The position numbers and the translations under genes are program-made. A DNA stretch of 64,000 bases from Oscheius tipulae (lineage: Eukaryota; Nematoda; Chromadorea; Rhabditida; Rhabditidae), in contig JASJZH010000005.1 in assembly GCA_037178975.1 (NCBI GenBank), forward strand, positions 1,488,001 through 1,552,000, in the 5' to 3' direction. The notes below the pieces were generated by a model that was given only the letters and a program-made list of their open reading frames with translations, searched no databases and was not told the origin of the DNA. Of this stretch, positions 1 to 45,917 are shown piece after piece (positions within the stretch are counted from its first letter, which is position 1; the number at the start of each line of letters is the position of its first letter).

Positions 1-3000
1 TCCAAGGTATCGAAGCTGTTAGATTATGTGTGCAAACCCGAATCGACGTGGAACCAAAAATGACAGTAGCTCGATGGTTTATAGAGTCGTTAAAACACAT
101 TTGACAAAGAAAGATGGCATTTTACGAGATACAAAGTTTGAAGCAGACCCATTGTTTTGTAGCTTTCCTATAGTAGAACACAGTGCATTCCTATGGTCTA
201 GTCAATAGATTACCCTATTTCTTCTTATATAAGCACCTCCTTCCGTAAGCAACACGCAATTACGTATTCGCGTTTTTCGGCGTTTTTCTGACTTTCCGAT
301 GCAGTGCCCGTGGACTGCTCTACAGCTTTGCAGACATCAGAAAGTCTGAAAAATAACGTCTTTTTTTAACGTAAGGCATTGCTTATTTTGCTCCAGTCTA
401 ATCATTTCACAAAGTGTTCATAAGAAAAACCGTGTGCTAGACGTCGCTAGATAGAACTTTTTGCGGATTTTTCAGTTTCGATGAAGGGCAATAGAACCAT
501 GAAAATGTTACATTTTTGTCTTCTGACATTTTTTAGCTTCACGAAGTGTTTGTAAGACAAACGATTATGATGTGCTATCCCTCTTTATGACACCTCCGGT
601 AAAAAAACACCCAGTTTGTTCAGTCACTAGTTTGTTTTTGAAATGATGATTTGGATAGAAACAAAAAAGAACGCCAGTACGAGAGCATTGCTGGAACACA
701 GAAAAATTGTTCTAGGAACTCAATGAAAAGTACGAAGCAGTTCTGATGCAGCGTTTTCTCGAAAATCAACCTATACACTCTTGGCGTCTTTTTTGCCCAA
801 GATAGGCATGCATCGAAAGAAGCTCCGGCAAAAATGACACCGACGAGTACCAGTTCAAATTCGACAAAAACGCTGCACCAGTTTTGCGCTTTCGACTCGA
901 GCGCCCATTATAGTCTCTAGTTCGTCCTCTGTTTTCAAATAAGGGAAGCTCGATCCATCAATTATGGATGAACTGGGGGACTCCCTCGAGTAGTGAGTGT
1001 GGTACTCAAACTGCACATGGATAGGGGGAGGATCCCTATTTGGGGGAAAGGGGATTAGTTGGGCTGCAGACTGAAAAGTTCTTTGTCTTTATAAACTGGA
1101 TTTTTTCCAATATTCCAATGTTTCAAGCATCCGATGTTTTAAGTTCACGGTATAGTTTTCCTTGACAGGGTCAATAGTTTGTAGTACCAGGATCCTCTTC
1201 ATGTCACAGCCATCTATCATCCGGTTACGGTTTTTCTTACCAGCCTATCCCAAAAGCACATAATCAGATTTCATCTGCTCTTTACGTTATATGGTATCCT
1301 TGAAGCACGAACGAATCTTGTTTGCTCAGCCAGCAGAAAGTTGAGTTTTTTCGTTCGTGTTGAGACCCATTTACTTATGTAACCTTCCTCAGTCTCAAAA
1401 CACCGCTAGTACATATTGGTATGCATAAAATTGCGGATCAAGTGTACAATGTGTAGGTTACTATAGCAACTTTTCTCTTACCCTCTACTTGAAACATACA
1501 ACTTTTGCTAGAGCCGAACATCTTTCCCAGTCCCAAAAACATATCCTATTTCTCCAAATAACCCAAAATGCAAATGATAGCTGCATTGCCCCCCTCTCAA
1601 GACGTGATTTTCAATTAACTCCTCAGTGTACAGCGTGTAAGGAGGCCTTCTCTCTCCTCTCCCTAGAAGAAGCGAAAATTGCTCTCTGCTTCCCTTCTCA
1701 AAGCTCCCCGGAAATTCGCTATTTTCTCAACACTCTGATACATAAGTGTCTATTTGTAGAAAGTGACGAGGGCCTTGTTTTGGGAGCTGCCTTAATAGAG
1801 GTTCAGTCCTAGAGACAAAGACATTTCTTCTTTCCTTAGTATTTTTGTTTCAAGATGTCTATAAGAGGTACCGTTTTCTTGTTCACAATTGTTGCTCCGA
1901 AGAAAAAAGTTCAAACTTCTCCTATCTTTTCTTTCTGTATATTTCAGATTTTGCTTTAAGTCAACTTGAAAGATCTATAAGTCTGACTGTCGACTTTCTT
2001 GTATTCAGAAAACTGAATGTTTCGCCAAACCTTCTAAAGATTACGAAAAATTGCTGTTTCAATTTGTGCTTGTTCTTTTTCGACACCTCTTGAAGTCTCT
2101 AAACCACCAAATCTTTCAAAGCAAACTCCGGAGTATTTTTTTGTGTTGCCTAGGTCTCGCTTCACATCTTCGAAATACTATGTTTGGCACCTAAAACTTC
2201 TAAATCCAATACAGTTTTCATTCCAGGCGCTCCTCTATACTTTTGTTTCTACTTTTGCTTCAAGACTACTACTGTAAGCAACCGAACACTGTTTTAGTTT
2301 CAAAACAACTAGAAATAGGAAGATTAGCACTTTTCGACAATTCCAGTCGCTTTTGAATCGCATGATCAGCAAAACATTCTTTGGTGTTTCAAGGTATACC
2401 TTGATCTGCTCCACTGCGTTTCGGTCCGGTCCGTTTTTGGTCCCGCAGTTCCGGGCGGCAATTCAAATTTCCTATTTTTCTCTTATGGGTTTTTCCCAAT
2501 TTATTTCTTTTGGAGTTAATTTTTTCTTCATTTCGTCCTCATGGTCGAATGCTAAGAGGCATGAGCAACGTTTTATTGTAGAAACACATCTTTTACGATA
2601 AAAAACCTACAAAAACCCAAATTCCGTATTTTCACTTCCGTCTTATTGGAAACTTTTGTGTTTTATTGAACCTTCAAAAGTCTTGGTATGTTCTGGCCTT
2701 GTTTGATCGTTTTCGTAACAACTGAATCAAAAATGTTTTACCAAGGAAATGACTGATGTATCAAAGTTTATAGAAATTACTCTCCTCTATAGTATGTTTG
2801 AAACAAAACAAAATGACATTTTCCTCGTCCGACCGTCACATCATTCCAAAGGTCTCACTCATTGTATATAACCAGCTCGAGTAGGAGAGCCTAATTACAT
2901 TTTTGCGACAATTATTGAGAAAGAAAAGAGGTTTCGAGTCTCGCTTACTGCCAGTTATGGATTACTATTATTTTTCAATTTCTTCTCGCTCTCTCCTAAA

Positions 3001-6000
3001 GAGACGGAGGGAGAGCCACCCTCAAAACCTAAATTGAGTGACATTTAGAGCTGTCAGTCGAGGGCTTTTTTGATGGATGCCATGCCCCCCCCTCTGCCCC
3101 CTGAAATAGTCTTTTTTCAGCTGATTCTATAGGCAGGAGTAGCCTGTTTTGACTGCTTTACTCATATTTTTTCTTTCTGTCTCTCCGCCGCTCTGTCTGT
3201 CTATTTGACCAGAAAAATTTGAATACTTTCTAAATTTAGAGAGAGATTCCTTTGCAGTCTGATCACATCGCTCATCATGTAGTTTCTGACCAAATTGTAG
3301 CCAATTTAGATACCGTTGCGTGAAAGACCTTTTTTTTGACTTTGCTTTTTTAGACAGAGGTTGAGAGAAACGTTGATCTTTTGAAATAAAGAAAACGCAA
3401 CGTAGGAGCTATCACAAAGGTTCAAGGCGTAGAATTTTTTGATACACTGAGCTGATGTCAATAAATTGTAACAACTTCTATTTATGAAAGGCGTGAAACA
3501 ATATCAGCTCAAAATCAAACGAATAGTTCCACTGTTCGCCTGCTTTCGTTGTTACGATATGAACGTTCAAAATTGTAATTATCCCATACATCACCTCTAC
3601 CACAAGCGGGGGTCTCCCTGGCGTGAGTAGAGCCCATTGGTCTGGCAGATCACTGTTGGCCATTGAAATGCATGAAAGATGAGCTTCGTTTTCCTGGTAT
3701 GCCGCGTGAGAAAAGGCTCTCCCACTCGTTATGAGACATGCTAAGGGGAGCAAGGCTCTCATACGCTGAGCCGCTAATCCTCTCTTTCTCTCTCCCAAGA
3801 ATTGGAACCTCTGTGGATCTGGTCGTAACTTTGACTCCCGTCTATCTGTTACAGTCGCTGTCACATACTGTCGATCACAGAGCGCTATACGACTGTAGTT
3901 TCTTCATTCAATTCAGCTTTATAAGAATTTTGAAACACGAATTTGATATGGAAATTGGAAACGTCTGCTATTTATTTTGGTTTCAGTAAGACTAAGGGCT
4001 ATGTATTTCCAAAGGGGATCGCTATCCGCGTAGGCCATAGTCAGCAAACGACTGTTGTTATAATTTCATGTTTCGAATATATTCCCTGGATATGGTAGTT
4101 TCCCAATCACTGTTTTAGTCATAAGCACTAACTGAAACATTTTTCTTATATCATCCAAAGATGACTCACTTTTTTTGGACCTCTAGAGCGCTGTTTTCTC
4201 TATTGTTTCAGCAAATTTTTATATCCAAAACATGTATTCAAGATATTACCATTTCTTGGGCGTTCTTATGAAAATTTTGGACTCTTGCCCAGTTTCTTAT
4301 TACCCTGCTCGTCTAGCAACTTTTGGATTCAGTTTATTAGAGGGTGTTGGAGCTTATGAACAATGGAGCGCTGGTCAGCTACTAGTCAGAACCCATTGAA
4401 ATCCTGAAACATTTTGTGACAAATTTCGCACAGAAGATCATCCTAGCCAGGCAAATGTTATTTTCATTATTTGGTTCCAGTCTCGTACCGCGAGTAACTG
4501 ATTGAGTCATTATCGCTCATTGAAACATTTTCTTCACCACAGCAGTTGATCCACATTTCTTGCGCTTCTTTTTGCAAATGATCAAACAAGACTCATATTT
4601 GTAACAATTACCTACATGAAGTAATGTTCATGTATTGTTCCACATTTATAGAATCCTTGAAACAACAAAACTTTGAAAAGTTTGATTTTGACATTTTTTG
4701 TTGTTTCAACGGCTTTTTAGATTCTACCTTAGTTCTTCATACTGATCATTCGGTAGCAAAAAATTTCTAGTCGAATGCGGTTATGACCTCGAACAAGAGA
4801 TTATTCTGGAAGTTGTCTTTGCCAAAAAAAAAAGTTACACTTGCTTGTTTAGAAATACGTTTCAAATCGGAAACAGTTTCACAAACCCTGTGTATGTCAT
4901 AAGTACTAGGTAAAACATTTTGCTTCCCATTTGAAGTCGATCCATATTTCTCGAGTTTGTTAATCTAAATGAGTTTCCTGATCCATTACGTCTCATTTTT
5001 GAGACTAAAACTGGACGTGCCCCGATTACCATCCATGCTGGAGAATACTAAGAAAAAGTAACATGACTAATTTCATCTACCTGATCGTAAGTACAACCTG
5101 AAACAAAACATGAAACATCTCGATACGTTTTCGGTTCTGTCAGAAATTTGGAATGAGGTTTCAGAACATTGTATGTGAGACTTCGCTCCCCCTTTTGAAT
5201 ATTATCTTTTTTTTCTTCCTGAAACCCAAAAAACTATTCGAAGTCCGTCTTCCAAGCGAATACTGAGCCTCGTGCGCGGGCGCCTGCCCGCATTTCCGCC
5301 CCAAGCTAGAAGTCAAAGAGGGCTAAATGCCTCTCATTATGCCGCCTTATTCGTCACTTGCACATCATTTTCGGGAGCTATTTCGTTTTTTAAACTGTCA
5401 AAAGATATGAATAAACAAAAGCCAGCACTAAATCTCGAATGTATGAACCTAAGGTGAAACCTAAAAGTCTTCGCTGGAAGTTGGAGAACTACTTTACATA
5501 GAATCTCAAAATGTCTCATTTACTCTTTACGATCATGTTGTTCATGACTTGATATTTCTTCCTCTTCTTCTTAAAATTAAGATCCGATGAGAATCTTTTC
5601 GAACTTTACAAAAAATATCTATCATTTGTACTTTTTTCACAGAAAGGTTTCAAGAGTTGCATAAGTACTTTTACTGCCCGTAGTTTTTACTGTTTGTCGC
5701 CAAAATGGAGAAAAATTTTAAAGAAGAGCAAATGACTTCCAGAGCAATCATCACAAACCTGGCCGGAATATTCGCGTCGGCCAGATTCGGCCAGGCTAGG
5801 CTTGTCATCCCTGTGCAGAGCAAATGATCGCCTCTGTGGTTTTCCCTGACTTTGCAGTTCGTTTCTTGCCAAAAACTCCATAAGTGTCAAAAGCCACGGA
5901 AATGTTTCATCTCTACTATAGACACTAGCTGTTATACTTCTCTTCGATGAATCTTTCTTGCACACTTTAGCTCAAAATACTAAATTTATAGTGTAAAATT

Positions 6001-6531
6001 TTTCTTCTACACAGCGGAAAATGGTAACATGGAAAATGTTTCAGCCCCGTTTTGACTTTATGACTATCAGCCCTAATTTTCTGTAAGTACTGTTTTCAGC
6101 CATGAACAAGTGTAAATCCAACTGAAAAGTCGAAACCACAACTTTGGCACAAAATGTTTCTTCCCTTCTATAAATAATAGCTTTTATCTTTCCTTTCAAT
6201 TCTATTGCTTAGGTTGTCCCCAAAAATTCAATCCTTGAATTTTCTATCTCACACTGTTTTCTCTCAAAAATATCATCCCTTTCATAAATCTCGGATCTGA
6301 ACTTTGCTTCCGATATTTCCTGTTCTTCGCTCCCCAAAAAGCTCATTCTCTGTAGATGATTAGTTTTGGATATCTCCAAATATTCCAAATTTTAAGCCTT
6401 GAAAGTACTTTCCTTTCAAAAGTTCTTGGATACCAAAAAAGTCTTTTCTACTTTTTCTCACCCCTTCCTTCCCTTGCATTCTGCCTCCTTTTTTTCATCT
6501 CAATCTCCCGAATATCTCCAGTTTTCAAGCC
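1..6531. other. Intergenic DNA upstream of unc-2, no convincing gene
   Basis: I see no exon-like stretch with nematode splice signals here. Open frames such as 1489-1812 (+, 107 codons) and 3478-3864 (-) have no recognisable domain, no neighbouring exon of matching phase and base use unlike the GC-richer third positions of the real exons. What the region does hold is the dispersed TGTTTCA/TGAAACA motif (for example eight copies between 4133 and 5117), one copy of a dispersed repeat near 866-907 and another near 5740-5865. The unc-2 promoter should lie somewhere in its right part, but no TATA-like or trans-splice signal can be assigned. Confidence 0.6.
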
Positions 6532-6555
6532 TTGAAAAAGTCACTCCTTCCACTG

Positions 6556-39905
<33,350 letters not shown>

Positions 39906-42070
39906 GTTTTTTTAGTAATGAGGATTGAATAGAAAAATCGAACTGAACGGTCATTTGACAGACAGTCTATCTTGAAACGAGAAAAAACTCACAATAACGA
40001 GAAGAATGAAAGCTTACAATTTTTAAAGATGACATTTCGTATGATCGATCGGGAAAGTTAGGAAGAGAGTCTATTAATAACCTTTGCCAACCCCTCCAAA
40101 ATGCCGAATGGAATCTCTTACCCTTTACTTCTACTCTTACCTCCGTTACTTTTGTCCCGAAAAATATAGCTGTTCCCGCCAGAACAGAGCAGTTAGTACT
40201 CGGACCTGTTCACTTATTGTTTCATTCTGTTCGTACAGCTGTGTTCACCATGTCTTCTCCAGATCTGTTGCAAAAATAATCTAATACTATTGCGAATAGC
40301 GAATACTCAAGCGATTGCAAACTCTTTGGTTTCCAGCACTTACCATGACAGTGAAACATCGAAAAAAAACCCATAGAGAAGAGCTGAAAAAGTTTTACAG
40401 CCAGAAAGTGGCCACCCATTACTATATCCACTTTTACCTGTCAGGCACTACTACGTGGCTCCTACTTTCCGAGGTCTTACCACCACGACGAAACATAAAA
40501 TTTCACAACAAATTAAATGGAAACGCTGACTCTATATAAATGACTATCTGGAGGTGTACAAAATCCGCTTTACCCCATCAGTTTTCTACTACTAAACTGT
40601 GCATTTTTCAGATTCGGACACTCTCCTAACCCTCCCAGAAGTCTCTTCACTTCACCTGAAGGGTGTTCTCTACAGAATTCTCTATTTTATTCACTATTTA
40701 TTCTACCATATCCCGCCATTCTTGAGCCGCAAAGTTGTACTTACAATAAGACACTGCCTTCTACCCCCAGCCAATTTTGTTTCTTTCCAAACCCTCTTCA
40801 GGTCCCCCTTTGTCCGATAACGCCAAAAATTTGCTAGAATTCTGAAAAGTTCTAGAGCTCCCCCAGACAGGCAAAGAAACAGCGGGTATCTTGAAATTTT
40901 CATAACCGATGTGAAAAAATTTCATGTGGATCTGGTGCCTGTCTGTCGGAGCTCTTTCTCAACTTTTTCTGTTTCAAGTTTTGCTCATAACCCTCCCTCT
41001 ACAAATTTTTTTTTGAAACTGCCGGCCTGTGATTTTTTACTTTACTCCCTCCTCCCCCCTTTGATCGTCCTTCCCTCCTTTTTCTTGAAAACTTTCCAGA
41101 GAACTGGGTCCAATTTGTTATTGTATCAAATATTTATGTGCATGCTATTGTGGGATACTTATTGCAATGAAAATGTTTTATACTGGACAAAATTTTAAAT
41201 TCCTTCGCTCTATACACGTTCGATTATTGAGGTCCCATTTTCAATACTAATTTTGACTTGATACGTGCTCGCAAAAATAAAACATCTGTAGCAGAACAGT
41301 TTTGCCTCTTAACACGACCAGATTCTGTGGGATTATCACTTATAATATCACAAATCTATCACAAAATTTTGGTGTCGATTGCTTGTAATTCCACGGAGCA
41401 ATCGGCCATAGACCGAGATAACTACAATTTACAGTACAAAATTACTGGGTGACTTTTTTCAAAGTGCTCAAAATTAAACTTTTTTGACGTTTGGATGATG
41501 CAACTGTATTGATGGATCCATTTAGAGATTTTGTCTACAATATTAGCCATTTTCGAAACAAGATACTTAGGGTTTTGCGAGAGTATCTATACTTTCTTGA
41601 CAGAGGATTTTGAACTTCCGCCTGGAATGGCGCCACCAAACCGTAAGTGCTCAATGTTAAATGTTTTATGGAGGTTTTCTGTCGTCTTCTATCGAACTGA
41701 GATGCGCACAAACTTTGAAAACGTAAAGAATCATTCAAACGGGTGAAAATGCAGTGGTATCTATACTTTCTTGACACACTATAGAATACATACTCATCTG
41801 CAGGCAATCGATGGAAACATGCATTTATCCGAAGCTTTCAGGAAATAGACCATCTGAGTTTTGTTTTAGGGTTACTTTCTGAAACTCAAAAGTTTTCGAG
41901 TAGTTTCGTAGAAAGTGCAAATGTTTCAGGTCGCTTTTATAGCTTGAGCTATAAGAAATACGTTAATACTGAGTATATTTCTATCTCCGATTCACTGTCT
42001 CTCAATCACTCCGTCTCTGAGTGTCTCTCTCTCTCTGTCTCTCTGTATCTGACACATAATTTCCGGATCC
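39906..42070. other. Intergenic region between unc-2 and the lectin block
   Basis: No gene is recognised. TGTTTCA/TGAAACA motifs continue (near 40209, 40352, 40966, 41923). The right end, about 41880-42074, is a copy of 47476-47672 in the same orientation, with a TCTCTGTCT-type simple repeat in both, and marks the left edge of the segmental duplication. Confidence 0.6.
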
Positions 42071-43256
42071 ATGAGAGAAAGCGAGAAGAAAGAGAAGTCC
42101 GAGAGGAAGAGTGAGAAAAAGAGTCGAGCCTTCCAAATGGAGCAGCCCACCTAGCTGGATAATACTACGGTGACGGCTATGAAACAGGACGACGGTCAAA
42201 TCAAGAGTCGTTATTTTGTGGAGGAAATGAACAGGAAGATCGCTGTCAGTAAGGCTGATAACGGAGAAGAGGAGAAGAGAGACAGTGAGAGGAAGACCGT
42301 AAAGGACAGAAAGAGAGAGTCAGAGGAAGAGAGAGAGGCAAATAGAGACAGAGAGTATCTCTATCTGCAGGGAAAAGGCTCAAGAGACAAGGAGAGTGAA
42401 AAAAAGAAGGAGAGCAAGGAACGAACCGGATTTCAGCGCCATAAAGTCAGTGAAAGGACGAGGAAGAAGGATGCTGAAGGTTGGTTCCGGGGGTTTACCG
42501 AAGTGTATCTAGGGAAAAATTTCTTTTGGTGAAGAAAAGTTGGAGAAACGAACACGGAAGAAAAGATTTAATCAAATCGAGCGTAGAGAGTTGATGATGT
42601 CAACCAGAGAATGATTAAGTTCATAAAAAAAATTACGATTTGGAGGAAGAGAAATCGGCGAAGTATCATTTTTCAGAATCTCAAATATATAATCTGTGAG
42701 GCACCGGAAAATAAGCAAGAAGCAAAGAATCTTGCGTTTAGAGAAATATAATAGTAACCCTGAAACAGGAAAATTTTTCTAGAAACCTGTCTGTTCAGAA
42801 TTTTCAGCTGAAGGGCTTATGATCCAGTTATGCTTCCCACAATTTTCCAAGAGTAACGAAAAACGATTCTCAAGTTCCCGAGAGCTCATACTGAATCTGA
42901 AACATTAGCTTTTTTTATACCACCTGAACTACTAGATGTAGGTTTAGACCGAGACAGTGACAAACCAATTTTAAGAAAATTCAGGCTGTCAATCTTGTTT
43001 TCCTGACACCTCATAGCATTTTTGAAGCATACAAAAAGTTTCAGAATCTATCTCATCTACCAAGAATGTTGAGAAGAAAAGTGACAAGAAGAAGAGGAAG
43101 AAGCCTGTTCCATTTACCCACGTCCAGTCCAAGACGAGCCCTTTTCCTTCTTTACCTCGGCCGAAACGTCGAAAGCGTCGCAGAAGAAGAAGACCAGTGG
43201 GCGACACAAGAAGAAGTACTCGACTGGATGGGCAGAGAGTGAAAAAGAGCCCATAG
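42071..43256 (+). CDS. Basic SR/KE-rich low-complexity protein, probably nuclear; 5' part carries a stop
   Basis: Two exons: 42071-42479 (donor GAAG/GTTGGT) and 43045-43256 (acceptor TTTCAG, stop TAG 43254-43256). The joined frame is rich in K, E, R and S and ends in a strongly basic stretch (KKKRKKP, then RPKRRKRRRRRRP), which looks like a nuclear localisation signal or nucleic-acid-binding tail. Reading from ATG 42071, codon 28 is TAG (42152-42154); the inverted duplicate has CAG at the same place, so this is a C-to-T nonsense change. Starting at ATG 42170 leaves an intact product of about 173 residues. It may be a shortened live gene or a pseudogene. No domain is recognised; repeats of the GAGACA type blur homology. 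Confidence 0.5.
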
Positions 43257-43350
43257 GATAAACATAATTCTCACAAGTCTTTTACTTTCATAGGGTGACA
43301 AAGAGTTGAATCCCTTCACGAAGCGGTAAACGAAAATTACGCTTTTATTA

Positions 43351-44416
43351 TCAAGGCAGAGAAGGTTTCTTGCAGACGAAAGCACGAAAAGTTGTTGTCT
43401 CCGCAAGGGCATGAGTGCCGAATTTGTACCTGTAGCCTTGACCTCCCGTGACCTCGTCTGCATAAAGCTAAAATCTCATAACTTATTACTGCTTCATCGC
43501 ACTTACATATCCATAGTTACGCCCAGGATACGGCGCATCCGGTGCCCAAATCTGGTAGTCGAAAGAAGTCCCATCAGTCCAAGACCATACATTATTCACA
43601 AAAAGGAGTCCAATATTAACTTGGTTTGGCCAGTCCTGGGCCATCCCTGTTCCTGACAGTTGACTGACAAAGTAGATCTCTTCAAAGCTGTGAATAGAGG
43701 TCAAATGACCCCCGGCGCCCTCAACACAGATCGCTTCAGCATCAGCAAAATTGGTTCGAGGACCAATAAATGTCCTGTAACATGAATCGGTTTTGTTGAA
43801 GTATGTCCAGCCAGTCTCACATAGAGCTGAAGACTATCTTCAACAGTTATATAGTCAACAAACCGTGTCTAGGAGTTGGCTGGGTTGTCTGGGAAACCGG
43901 ATCGGTCATGCAAATGTACGGGAGCTTGGTAGAACAGTTCGGATTTCTAAACTAGGTAGTTCAGCCACAGTGTCCCTGTCTCTCAACCTACCCCCACAGA
44001 TTCGTTCCTCCTTGAATAGCAGCACACTGCCCGCCTTGAGATTGTCCCGGCGCCCAGTTACTATAGGCATATGCTGTCCCATCTACCCACGCCCAGACTC
44101 CAGCTCCCTGCACCAAGCTATTCAGTCCAATATAGTAAGATTTCCCTGACTCCATTCCATTCAAACGTCCAACGAACGAGTTGATAAATCCGTTTTCGAT
44201 AGTAGCGAGGAAGCCTCCGTCTCTATTGCAGTCGGTCATTGCTCCTACATAGTTTTGGGTGTCTGTTGAGACTTTGAAGCATCTAGGAATTTGTAAAAAC
44301 CCAGCTGGATAACTTTCGTACCTGTAGTTTCGTGTGTCGAGAATGTATCCCGAAGGACATTGTTGAGAGAAAACAGTTTGAGCTGACACAAAGAGAAGGA
44401 TCCACTGTTTCAGCAT
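43351..44416 (-). CDS. Secreted protein with two C-type lectin domains
   Basis: Five minus-strand exons chain in phase: 44416-44322, 44282-43992, 43946-43864, 43826-43507 and 43467-43351, giving about 301 residues. Residues 1-18 (MLKQWILLFVSAQTVFSQ) are a signal peptide. The first lectin domain runs from CPSGYILD through WAWVDGTAYAYSNWAPGQ and C...LPYICM. The second runs from CETGWTYFNKTDSCYR through WSWTDGTSFDYQIWAPDAP to FRAFVCKK. No EPN or QPD sugar-binding tripeptide is seen, so calcium-dependent sugar binding is not assured. Introns of 36-55 nt are supported by the same boundaries in the neighbouring copy. AATAAA overlaps the end just after the stop. Family members in worms are commonly intestinal and linked to immunity; GATA-type sites upstream fit that. 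Confidence 0.88.
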
Positions 44417-44520
44417 ACTGAATTTCGGCTGTTGGGCAAAGTAACAGTCTTATCTCTCGCCCAATTTCTCCTATAATCGGGTTATTCTCTCGTTTATCAT
44501 AGACGCACAGTCAGTAAGGA
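44417..44520 (-). promoter_or_regulatory. Putative GATA-factor promoter of the lectin gene
   Basis: On the minus strand just upstream of the lectin ATG, AGATAAGA occurs about 35 nt away and TGATAA further up (around 44495). Both fit sites for ELT-2-class GATA factors, which drive intestinal genes in nematodes. There is no experimental evidence; such short motifs also occur by chance. Confidence 0.4.
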
Positions 44521-44575
44521 GTGTCCAATAAAAACTTACAATCAATGTTCCTATTCCAGAGTTTTCCACTCGGCC

Positions 44576-44690
44576 ATGCTGAATTTTTGGGTCTTTCTCT
44601 TTGCAAGCACTCGCATGTTTTGAGTAGAGCCTTTCTGGCTATGGTTGAGAAAGGTTTTGTGAGCGCCTTCGTTGGAAGTCTTCTGAAAGG
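44576..44690 (+). pseudogene. Inverted, internally deleted C-type lectin remnant
   Basis: On the plus strand, ATG 44576 begins MLNFWVFLFASTRMF then a stop, clearly related to the lectin signal peptide. About 20 nt later the text reads RAFLAMVEKGFVSAFVGSLL, matching GFLATIENGFINSFVGRL of the intact lectin. The sequence between these two parts is deleted. Orientation is opposite to the other lectin copies. Confidence 0.75.
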
Positions 44691-44986
44691 GGGGAGATGG
44701 CTAACCGAGCAAAAAGTGAACAATAAGGTGTTCGATAAAGTTGAACAAGATTAACGAAAGTAAGAACGCGACAAAAAACGAAGAATAATTCGAACAAAAT
44801 TCAAATCCACGTCTTTCCTCTGATACTGATCTCTATATACTTTGAGCGTGAAGCGTATCGCCCCTTAAGCGCTCTTGTGCCAGTTATAACCTTGTTCCTC
44901 TAAACTCTGCACGGTTCTTATTCCCTTCTGTCAACCTCTCTCAAGTCAACCAGTCCATTTGTTTCTCCCTGGTCGAGCTGCAGAAG

Positions 44987-45461
44987 TTTCCTCCACAAAG
45001 TAAATCTTGATCTGATCGTCATTCTGTTCCATAGCTATAACCATGGTGGTATCGAGCTGGGTTGGCCGTTCCATTAGAGACTTTTCTTCTCACTCTTCCT
45101 CTCGAATTCTCTCTTTCCCGCTGTCTCTCTTCTTGGACGATTCTCTGCGACTACTGATGCGGCCACTACGTTCCTTCTCAGCTCTTCTGCTACGACTACT
45201 CTTGCGGCTGCTCTCACGATGACGGACTTACATCTGGTCAAAATGACACATCGAACGGAATTGAACCTAGATTGCTACGAATCACTGCCCAGCGCGCTCT
45301 GCTCTTTACAGAGTTGCCGCAATTAGTTACGCGTGTGTAGCAGTACTCCCTTATGTATCATCACAATAAGTTTCAGCAAACTGGTGTACACCTACGGGGG
45401 CTTTCAGCCAGAGTTCTGCAAATTACAAAAATCGAAAACTGAAAGTCATCCACCTTGTATG
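44987..45461 (-). pseudogene. Inverted 5' half of a second SR/KE-rich gene copy
   Basis: Read on the minus strand, this matches the first exon of the SR/KE-rich gene: SR-rich text, then MERPTQLDTTMVIAMEQNDD and YFVEE. Homology stops abruptly at 44987, in the codons after VEE. The remainder of the gene continues on the plus strand from 45462 (NRKI...). A 475-bp inversion with one breakpoint inside this exon explains both. Frames are shifted relative to the other copy, and no product is expected. Confidence 0.75.
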
Positions 45462-45900
45462 TGAACAGGAAGATCACGGTTAGGAAGATTAAGGACGGAG
45501 GAGGAGAGAAGAGGCAGTGAGAAGAAGACGAGCTCGAGGAGGACTGATAGGGAGAGTCAGGGAAAGAGTCCGAGAAACAAGGTAAGAGGACAGAGAGACA
45601 GGGAGAAAAAGAGATAAAGAAGAATTCCTTCTTGACCGCTTTTTGACACGATGAGGGAGGTTGCCTCGGTGAAGACTAAGAAAGTTGAGGAGACCGAAAA
45701 GTAGAAGCCTGGCTCGAAGGAGAGCCAGATGGAGAGATAGAGAGACACAGAGGCAGAGAGGGAAAGAGAGAGAGAGAGAAACAGGGAGACAAAGACAAAA
45801 AAGACAGAGCAAAACAGAGAGACAGAGGAACAGAAAGACAGAGACAGAGAGATAGAGAGATAGAGAGGCAGAGAGTCGCATCCCTTCACGAAACTAACAC
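45462..45900 (+). pseudogene. 3' half of the second SR/KE-rich gene copy, expanded by simple repeats
   Basis: Begins at TGAACAGGAAGATC, matching the intact copy at about 42230, but reaches a TGA within 20 codons. Downstream it turns into GAGACAGAGA-type repeats (45540-45880), with remnants of the second exon near 45670-45710 (AAGAAAGTTGAGGAG). It is non-coding by any reading I can support. Confidence 0.65.
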
Positions 45901-45917
45901 GAAATTAGCTTTTATTA

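Noticed and set aside
1489..1812. 107-codon open frame (+)
   Set aside because: No domain, signal peptide or chaining splice site; base use like the surrounding non-coding DNA. Kept out of the gene list.
3478..3864. 128-codon open frame (-)
   Set aside because: No recognisable similarity or exon structure; in a segment where the opposite strand is also open.
45489..45889. Minus-strand frames rich in leucine and serine (LSLSLS...)
   Set aside because: Translation of the GAGACA simple repeat, not a protein.
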